Origin: Erysipelotrichaceae bacterium
Lineage (GTDB): Bacteria > Bacillota_I > Bacilli_A > Erysipelotrichales > Erysipelotrichaceae
Assembly: GCA_024709285.1 (NCBI GenBank)
Contig: JANJWY010000030.1
Span: forward strand, 1-9,182
Length of the DNA: 9,182 nt
Direction of reading: 5' to 3'
Shown in pieces: positions 1 through 5,230 of the stretch. The position numbers and the translations under genes are program-made. Every line of letters begins with the position of its first letter. The first letter of the stretch is position 1. The notes under the pieces are model-generated. The model saw nothing but the letters and a program-made list of their open reading frames with translations. It searched no databases and was not told the DNA's origin.

Positions 1-113
1 ACGGATCGCTGAGCAAAGGGAAGTTGGCGGACTTTGTGCTTTTGGATGATGATCTCAATGTTTGTGCGACATACATTGACGCAAAGTGTGTCTATCGTAA
101 ATCTCATGAGTAA
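1..113 (+). CDS. nagA: N-acetylglucosamine-6-phosphate deacetylase-like amidohydrolase, C-terminal end only
   Basis: Only the last 36 complete codons are in the window, read from base 3 to the TAA at 111-113. The peptide begins GSLSKGKLADFVLLDDDL and continues with a NVCATYIDAKCVY segment. This is the closing beta-sandwich of an amidohydrolase: a 'GSL..GK.AD.V.LD..L.V..T.vdGk.VY' pattern typical of NagA. NagA removes acetate from N-acetylglucosamine 6-phosphate in the cytoplasm, giving glucosamine 6-phosphate. The catalytic part lies upstream of the window, so another amidohydrolase with the same tail cannot be excluded. The stop codon overlaps the start of the next gene (ATGAGTAA), which indicates one transcript and coupled translation with the downstream isomerase. 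Family assignment is by recognition of the tail only. Confidence 0.7.
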   Translation, partial: GSLSKGKLADFVLLDDDLNVCATYIDAKCVYRKSHE

Positions 114-1038
114 GCTGTACAAAATCGATCCGGTATTCAATTATCGGATTTGGGGTGGCAACCGTCTTAGAGAAAAATACGGATATCAAAGCGATTTAGC
201 GAATATTGGGGAATGCTATCATGTGATTGCCATGCCCGGACATTTGGATTGTTGGGTTCCGGACGCAAATATGACCTTATCTCAGTTTTATAAAGAACAT
301 CGCGAGCTTTTTGCTTGCTCAAAAGATGAAATGCCGGTACGCACTGCATCGGCCAATCCGATTTCACCCATGTCCATACAGTTACATCCCAATGATGAAT
401 ATGGAATGAAGCATGAGGGGAAAAAGGGAAAGCCCGATGGTGTATTTTTTATTGAAGGTGAAGGGGACATGGTGTTGGGACATCATGCCAAAACCAAGGA
501 AGAGTTTGTGGATTTGGTCGAGCATGGGCTATGGGATCAGCTGGTCCGCAAAATCCGGGTAAAAAAAGGTGATTTTGTGGATGTTCCTTTTGGGACTTTG
601 CATGCTTTCGGTGCCGGATTTCTGTTGATTGAGTTTACCCAGAATGCCGATTTGACTTATCGGCTGTATGATTATGACCGAATCGATCCAATCACAAAAA
701 CCAAAAGAGAGTTGCATGTCAGTCAGGTGTTGGATAATGTGAAAATTCCCAACGGCGATACTGCGGTTGTCGATTTGAAAACCGAGTTTCTTAACGGATA
801 TACTTATACTGTTTTCCACGATGAACCCCATGTATACACTGCCGGAAGGTATGATATCTGGCATCAGGCGGATATTAAACGTGAAGAATTTTACTTTCTG
901 ACTTGTATCGACGGTTCGGGATTTATTGAAGGGCATCCGATTTACGGAGGTGATACTTGGTTTGTGCCGGCAAAATTTGGCCCGATCCATGTTTCGGGAC
1001 CGGTCGATCTGGTATTTGTGTCGCTGACAGAGAGGTAG
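106..1038 (+). CDS. manA: Class I phosphomannose isomerase-like protein (copy 1, divergent)
   Basis: A 310-residue cupin-fold protein of the short Bacillota ManA type, which normally interconverts mannose 6-phosphate and fructose 6-phosphate using a bound metal. Visible motifs are IWGG (residues 15-18), SIQLHP with predicted metal ligands Q92 and H94, GTLHAFG with H166, and TYRLYDYDR with the expected catalytic R186. The third metal position, normally Glu in a GKtE.WY motif, is Asp here (GKPDGVFF, D111), and the usual Trp after it is lost. I chose the ATG at 106 rather than one at 34: homology to ManA begins at MSKLYKIDP, and the 106 start overlaps the upstream stop (ATGAGTAA), giving translational coupling. 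No clear Shine-Dalgarno site precedes it. It sits between nagA and deoC in a plus-strand operon. The fold is certain, but the substrate may not be mannose 6-phosphate. Confidence 0.85.
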   Translation: MSKLYKIDPVFNYRIWGGNRLREKYGYQSDLANIGECYHVIAMPGHLDCWVPDANMTLSQFYKEHRELFACSKDEMPVRTASANPISPMSIQLHPNDEYGMKHEGKKGKPDGVFFIEGEGDMVLGHHAKTKEEFVDLVEHGLWDQLVRKIRVKKGDFVDVPFGTLHAFGAGFLLIEFTQNADLTYRLYDYDRIDPITKTKRELHVSQVLDNVKIPNGDTAVVDLKTEFLNGYTYTVFHDEPHVYTAGRYDIWHQADIKREEFYFLTCIDGSGFIEGHPIYGGDTWFVPAKFGPIHVSGPVDLVFVSLTER

Positions 1039-1041
1039 AAT

Positions 1042-1743
1042 ATGAAACTATGTAAACCATTGAATAAGTATTTTGATCATACGATATTGAAACCTTATGC
1101 GTCTTCCGCGGATATTGATAAAGTGATTGATGAATGCATCCGTTATGATTTCCGGATGATCGCGATCAACTCCGTTCAAGTACGTTATTGTAAAGAAAGA
1201 TTAAAGGGGACCGACGTTCATGTCGGTGCGGCCATTGGTTTTCCTTTGGGTCAGACAACCATTGAAACCAAGGTTTTTGAGACAAGAAAAGCGATTGAAG
1301 ACGGGAGCGATGAAATTGACTATGTCGTCAATCTGACAGAAGTAAAAAACGGTAATTGGAATATTGTGGAGCGGGAGATGAAGGCGATCGTTGATGTTTG
1401 CAAAGAGCAGGGCATCATCAGTAAAGTCATCTTTGAAAACTGCTATTTGAATCAGCGTGAAATCATTGCCTTGGCTCAGATTGCCCGAATCGTCGGTCCG
1501 GATTACATAAAAACATCCACCGGCTTTGGGACCGGTGGAGCAACAGTTGAGGATGTACGGCTGATGAAAGAGTTTGCGGGGAATAATGTCAAAGTGAAGG
1601 CGGCCGGTGGTATCCGGGATTTGACAAGTGCTCTGGCCATGATTGAAGCGGGAGCTACACGCATCGGATCAAGTGCCGGATGCGCAATCATGGATGAATA
1701 TAAAGGATCAGATCAAGGACTTGAAGTAGTCGATACTTACTAG
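1042..1743 (+). CDS. deoC: Deoxyribose-phosphate aldolase
   Basis: A 233-residue DeoC/DERA-family class I aldolase with a TIM-barrel fold. The reference reaction is cleavage of 2-deoxyribose 5-phosphate to acetaldehyde and glyceraldehyde 3-phosphate. The N-terminal FDHTILKP signature is at residues 11-18. The expected catalytic residues are present: D93 (EIDYVVN), K128 (SKVIFENCYL), the Schiff-base lysine K157 in DYIKTSTGF, and K186 in VKAAGGIR. The start follows the upstream TAG by three bases and has an AGAGAGG ribosome site (1029-1035), six bases before the ATG at 1042. The last 36 bases overlap the 3' end of the facing TIM-barrel gene. No nucleoside genes (deoB, deoD, pdp, cdd) are visible. 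The neighbours are amino-sugar and hexose-phosphate enzymes, so the physiological substrate could be another deoxy sugar phosphate. The family call is secure. Confidence 0.93.
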   Translation: MKLCKPLNKYFDHTILKPYASSADIDKVIDECIRYDFRMIAINSVQVRYCKERLKGTDVHVGAAIGFPLGQTTIETKVFETRKAIEDGSDEIDYVVNLTEVKNGNWNIVEREMKAIVDVCKEQGIISKVIFENCYLNQREIIALAQIARIVGPDYIKTSTGFGTGGATVEDVRLMKEFAGNNVKVKAAGGIRDLTSALAMIEAGATRIGSSAGCAIMDEYKGSDQGLEVVDTY

Positions 1744-2580
1744 TGTTTCGACATCATCGACTTCGGGTTCGAGCGAAAACATTGCAGGATGCACAGATTT
1801 TTTGAAAAATTCAACGATTTGAGGATAGGGGAGATCCCCTTTTCCAATCGCAACGTGCTGATAAGGTTTGGTTAAGCCTTCGACATATTTATAGTCTTTG
1901 ACATGAATATGACCCACCAGAGAAGAAACTAATTGCATTTCCTCAAGAATTGTCAGTTTTCTGTAAATAGTAGCCAGTCGTTTCTGATCTGCCCGGACAC
2001 TGTTAGCCGGATCCCATAATAATCCAAACCATGGACTGTCGATCGTTTTGACAACGAAATTCGTCATTTCGCCACGGGGTAAATGGGTATGTGGGCAGTT
2101 TTCAATCAGGATGCGTTTCTTTGCATTTTTGGCCATAGGAATTAACTTTGAAAAGTTATCTATGATTTCACGTTGGTCATCCAAAACACCGATGATCAAA
2201 CGGTTATCCGGTGCACGAAACGGAAAGGCCCGAATGGAGGGACAGTCGAGTTCGACAGCGATATCCAAGGCACGTTTGGCAGCTTCGAGATGATCTTTGG
2301 TCTTTCCTTTGACAGTATAAAATGCATCACTAAAAGACGAAATCGTATCGTTGGGATAAAGTTTTGCCATAAAGAAAATCGTTGATGCCAGATTGGAAAC
2401 CCGCAACTGATACTTACTTAAAATTTCTTTGACCTTTTTTACTTCAGTTGAACTTAAATCCTCGATGGTTTTTCCCCAAAGAGAATGAATCTCTACGAAA
2501 TCAAAGCCATGGTGTCTGGCTATAGCACACGCCTTCTCGAAATCCTGATTCAATTGATCGGTTATGATACTGATAGACAT
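1708..2580 (-). CDS. Sugar phosphate isomerase/epimerase, xylose isomerase-like TIM barrel
   Basis: A 290-residue protein of the AP-endonuclease-2 / xylose isomerase-like superfamily, which includes tagatose epimerases, hydroxypyruvate isomerase and IolE/IolI. The four expected metal ligands are recognisable: E160 (RILIEN), D190 (GLLWDPAN), a histidine of the HIHVKD motif (H224 or H226), and E271 (FSLEPE). An isomerase or epimerase on a free or phosphorylated sugar is the likely role; the exact substrate cannot be read from the sequence. The start is ATG 2580, because an AGAGGTGA ribosome site lies just upstream; an in-frame ATG at 2619 would place that site inside the gene. A perfect TATAAT at 2599-2604 also lies between the two ATGs, so a transcript from it would not contain the 2619 start. 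The gene is monocistronic, divergent from manA copy 2, and its 3' end overlaps that of deoC. Confidence 0.88.
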   Translation of the reverse strand: MSISIITDQLNQDFEKACAIARHHGFDFVEIHSLWGKTIEDLSSTEVKKVKEILSKYQLRVSNLASTIFFMAKLYPNDTISSFSDAFYTVKGKTKDHLEAAKRALDIAVELDCPSIRAFPFRAPDNRLIIGVLDDQREIIDNFSKLIPMAKNAKKRILIENCPHTHLPRGEMTNFVVKTIDSPWFGLLWDPANSVRADQKRLATIYRKLTILEEMQLVSSLVGHIHVKDYKYVEGLTKPYQHVAIGKGDLPYPQIVEFFKKSVHPAMFSLEPEVDDVETLVSIDYFKSLI

Positions 2581-2584
2581 ATAA

Positions 2585-2592
2585 TCACCTCT
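2585..2592 (-). promoter_or_regulatory. Ribosome binding site deciding the start of the TIM-barrel gene
   Basis: Read on the minus strand, AGAGGTGA is followed by TTAT and then the ATG at 2580. It matches the anti-Shine-Dalgarno sequence well and fixes the start here rather than at the upstream in-frame ATG (2619). Confidence 0.8.
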
Positions 2593-2598
2593 TCTATC

Positions 2599-2629
2599 AT
2601 TATAACGGTTTATGACCATCCGTGGTAAA
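2599..2629 (-). promoter_or_regulatory. Candidate promoter of the TIM-barrel gene
   Basis: On the minus strand a perfect -10 TATAAT occupies 2604-2599. A weak -35 is TTTACC (2629-2624, spacer 19) or TTACCA (2628-2623, spacer 18). Transcription would begin near 2592, giving a leader of only about 12 bases that still just contains the ribosome site. The -10 is convincing and the -35 is poor. Confidence 0.45.
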
Positions 2630-2687
2630 GTTTAGCAAATTTTAATATCAATACTGAGAATCAATAACTTTAGAATGGAGTCATCGT

Positions 2688-3623
2688 ATGAATAAGAAAA
2701 TCGTCGAAGTGTTGCCTGTGTATAAAGAGCGGATTTGGGGAGGTCATAAAATCAAGGACTGTTTTCATGGAAATACCGACATCGACCCTATCGGTGAGAT
2801 GTGGAACATCAGTGCTCTGCCCACGGGTGACTGTTTTGTCCCCGCATTGAACAAACCGTTGTCACAGGTATTCTTGGATCATCCCTCATGGTTTGAATGC
2901 ATGACTCCGGAATTTCCGATTCATTGCACATTGATCGACCCGATTGCGGATTTATCGGTGCAAGTACATCCCACAGAAGACTATGCCCGAATCCATGAGC
3001 ATTCTATGGGAAAACCGGAAGCATGGTACATCATCGATGCACCGTCCAACGCTAAAATACAGTTTGGTCACACCGCTCAATCCAAGGATGAAGTCATTGA
3101 GCGGATCAAAAACAATCAGTGGGATCAGCTGCTCAGTTATGTTGAAGTGAAGAAAAAGGACTTCCTTTTTGTGCCGGATGGGCATGTTCATGCCATCGGG
3201 AAGAATGTCCTTTGTTTTGAAATTGCCCGCAGTGCGGATGTGACCTATCGGCTGTACGACTATGACCGCATCGACAAGAAAACCGGAAAGAAACGCGATG
3301 TTCATGTGGAGAAAAGTCTGGATGTGCTCGCCATTCCTCACAAAGCGCCGGGTCCGTATACCGTATTGCCAGAAAAAATTGACGGCTGCCAGATTCGCAG
3401 TTACATAGACCAACCGAAAGTATTTACGTTTAAGTCCATTGAAGTATCGGACAAAGGCACGTTTACCTTCGATCGTTTCTGCTTTCTGACGTGCATTGAA
3501 GGTGAAGGAAAAGCGGAGGATGTTGAGGTATTGCCCGGAATGACGATTCTGATTCCTGCCGGATATGGAAAAATCAAATTCAACGGGACAATGACACTTC
3601 TATTGTCGAGTTATCGGGACTGA
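2688..3623 (+). CDS. manA: Class I mannose-6-phosphate isomerase (copy 2, canonical active site)
   Basis: A 311-residue cytoplasmic cupin-fold isomerase interconverting mannose 6-phosphate and fructose 6-phosphate, of the normal length for the short Bacillota ManA type. All expected active-site elements are present: RIWGG (residues 15-19), LSVQVHP with metal ligands Q92 and H94, GKPEAWYII with metal ligand E111, DGHVHAIG with H168, and TYRLYDYDR with catalytic R188. It is therefore the best candidate for the true housekeeping ManA among the three homologues in the window. The ATG at 2688 has a GGAG site (2677-2680) seven bases upstream. It appears monocistronic: a 107-base gap separates it from the divergent TIM-barrel gene, and its TGA is one base from the stop of the facing GntR gene. 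No confident promoter was found in the gap; a TAATAT at 2643-2648 is a possible -10 without a good -35. Confidence 0.93.
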   Translation: MNKKIVEVLPVYKERIWGGHKIKDCFHGNTDIDPIGEMWNISALPTGDCFVPALNKPLSQVFLDHPSWFECMTPEFPIHCTLIDPIADLSVQVHPTEDYARIHEHSMGKPEAWYIIDAPSNAKIQFGHTAQSKDEVIERIKNNQWDQLLSYVEVKKKDFLFVPDGHVHAIGKNVLCFEIARSADVTYRLYDYDRIDKKTGKKRDVHVEKSLDVLAIPHKAPGPYTVLPEKIDGCQIRSYIDQPKVFTFKSIEVSDKGTFTFDRFCFLTCIEGEGKAEDVEVLPGMTILIPAGYGKIKFNGTMTLLLSSYRD

Positions 3624-3624
3624 C

Positions 3625-4308
3625 TCATCGGATCGACAGGGCACTCAAATAGTTTTCGGCCTGCGTTTCAATGGTGTATTGAGCCAAGACGGATTTTAAC
3701 AGGTATACTTTATGAATGATTTGAAGGGAGAGCGAATGCTCTTCTTTTCTTAAGTGACGGGCGGTTTGACTGTTGAGTGCCACAGCCTGAATCTGTTTGA
3801 AATCATGACTGATGACATGATAACGATTTTCGATATATTTCATAACCGAACCATACAGATGAGATTCATTGAAATCATCAAACAAACTGACCGGCATCCA
3901 CGTTTCTTCCAGTGTGACCGGAATGTCATCGACCAAACGGATCCGACGGTAATGGTACAGTTTCTGACCTTTAAATAAATGAAACAGCTTCAAAAACTCT
4001 TCCGATGCATACACAATATTAAACTCCAACACAGCGGATGACAGATTCAAGTTGGCATAGCGGTCAGACAACGTCGTCAAATGCTGTTCTTTATAGAATT
4101 CGGGAGGATTGACATAATAGCCTGATCCTTGCCGAGAATGAATATATCCCCGATCTTTGAGTTGTGACAGTGCTTTACGGATGGTCACGCGTGAAGCTGA
4201 AAAAAGACGAGTTAAGTACAGTTCGCCTTCAAGCAATCCCCAAGGCCGGTACTCGCCGGATTCAATCATGGTAATCAGCTGATTTGCAATATCCACATAT
4301 TTTGACAT
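3625..4308 (-). CDS. GntR-family transcriptional regulator with UTRA ligand domain
   Basis: A 227-residue HutC-type GntR repressor. Residues 1-68 are the winged helix-turn-helix: the recognition region is ASRVTIRKALSQLKDRGYI (38-56), and the wing ends in the typical RQGSGYYV. Residues about 80-220 form a UTRA effector domain (LYHYRRIRLVDDIPVTLEETW and Y..IETQAENY segments), which in this family binds small molecules such as sugar phosphates. I chose ATG 4308 because homology starts at MSKYVDIANQL and a TGAGGT ribosome site sits four bases upstream; the in-frame ATG at 4335 lies inside the activase gene. The start is seven bases after the activase stop, so it is the third gene of the glycyl radical enzyme operon. 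It probably controls that operon and itself in response to the pathway substrate or an intermediate. The effector is unknown. Confidence 0.92.
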   Translation of the reverse strand: MSKYVDIANQLITMIESGEYRPWGLLEGELYLTRLFSASRVTIRKALSQLKDRGYIHSRQGSGYYVNPPEFYKEQHLTTLSDRYANLNLSSAVLEFNIVYASEEFLKLFHLFKGQKLYHYRRIRLVDDIPVTLEETWMPVSLFDDFNESHLYGSVMKYIENRYHVISHDFKQIQAVALNSQTARHLRKEEHSLSLQIIHKVYLLKSVLAQYTIETQAENYLSALSIR

Positions 4309-4315
4309 GGTTACC

Positions 4316-5230
4316 TCACTGAGACAACAGTTCATTCTCCATGATCACGTGGCGGATCTGGCGGCGGATGATCTCGTTTTTCCAGAAATTTTTTCGATCT
4401 TGATCCGCAACCGTAAAAAACTCGCGTTCATTAAGCAATCTGAACTGCTGTTTTTTGCGCAATGTGTGATAGGGAAGAAGATTGGTTTCTATAATATTAT
4501 CATACGCCAAGTTCAATTGTGCAAGGTAATCGAACAATCTTGAATCATCATTGACATCCGCAATCAAAGGCACACGCAGAATGACAGGTTTATGGGCAGA
4601 TGCAAGTATTTTCAGCATGCCTTCAGGATTCAGTGTCTGACCGACGTATTTATGATATATATCATCGCTTGATGCTTTTACATCGAGCAAATAAAGGTCG
4701 ATTAAACCCAACGTTTTGGTGAGTATACCCGCAGGATCGTATCCGGAAATATCCAAGGTAAGATGAAGTCCTTTTTCTTTCAGTATCCTGGCTAAAGGTT
4801 CAATGAACCCCCACTGATTCAGCGCTTCACCCCCGGAAAAAGTCACACCGCCTCCAGACTCAGCATAATAATCCCAGTCTTTCATGATGACAGACACGAC
4901 TTCATCAACACTTTTCTCTTCACCTACAACACTGAAACAGCCTTGAGGGCAAACGTGAACCAGATCGAGGGTACGGTCGTGAATGTTTGTATCGATGACC
5001 GCTTTTCCGTTAATCATCTCAATGCCATAGCCTTTGACATAGTCAAAACATCGTTTACACCCGTCACAACGAGTCGAATCGACGCTTAACTGCTGATAAC
5101 TCGCAATCGATTCCGGATTATGACACCACGCACATCGCAAACCGCAACCTTTGAAAAAGACGGTGGTGCGGATGCCGGGTCCGTCATTGACCGAGAAGCG
5201 CTGAATGTCAAAAATAAGTCCTTTAGTCAT
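4316..5230 (-). CDS. Glycyl radical enzyme activating protein (radical SAM, PflA-like)
   Basis: A 304-residue activase that uses S-adenosylmethionine and a [4Fe-4S] cluster to generate the glycyl radical on its partner, here almost certainly the enzyme encoded just upstream. The radical SAM motif is C29-x3-C33-x2-C36 (CGLRCAWCHNPE), preceded by the FSVNDGPGIRTTVFFKGC segment typical of these activases. A GGE motif (133-135) and an LLDVK motif (181-185) follow. A ferredoxin-like insert carries C55-x2-C58-x2-C61 and then C94-P-x2-C98, five cysteines rather than the eight expected for two auxiliary clusters. The ATG at 5230 overlaps the upstream stop by eight bases (ATGACTAA); a weak GGAAAG site lies at 5239-5244. 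An in-frame ATG at 5302 would add 24 residues of overlap with no family similarity. The gntR regulator follows after seven bases. Confidence 0.95.
   Translation of the reverse strand: MTKGLIFDIQRFSVNDGPGIRTTVFFKGCGLRCAWCHNPESIASYQQLSVDSTRCDGCKRCFDYVKGYGIEMINGKAVIDTNIHDRTLDLVHVCPQGCFSVVGEEKSVDEVVSVIMKDWDYYAESGGGVTFSGGEALNQWGFIEPLARILKEKGLHLTLDISGYDPAGILTKTLGLIDLYLLDVKASSDDIYHKYVGQTLNPEGMLKILASAHKPVILRVPLIADVNDDSRLFDYLAQLNLAYDNIIETNLLPYHTLRKKQQFRLLNEREFFTVADQDRKNFWKNEIIRRQIRHVIMENELLSQ

Noticed and set aside
34..105. Upstream ATG at 34 as the start of ManA copy 1
   Set aside because: The added 24 residues are the out-of-frame reading of the NagA-like tail and show no ManA similarity.
529..990. 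Long open frame (153 codons) on the minus strand within ManA copy 1
   Set aside because: It is antisense to the conserved ManA cupin. A frame of identical length occurs at the same place opposite copy 2 (2952-3413), as expected when two homologous genes share codon patterns. The predicted peptides show no recognisable domain.
1724..1738. Small hairpin AAGTA-GTCGA-TACTT at the deoC 3' end, considered as a terminator
   Set aside because: It has only a five-base AT-rich stem and no following run of T on either strand.
3621..3623. Possibility of TGA read as Trp (Mollicutes code)
   Set aside because: TGA falls at the natural ends of four proteins and Trp in conserved motifs such as WGG is TGG.
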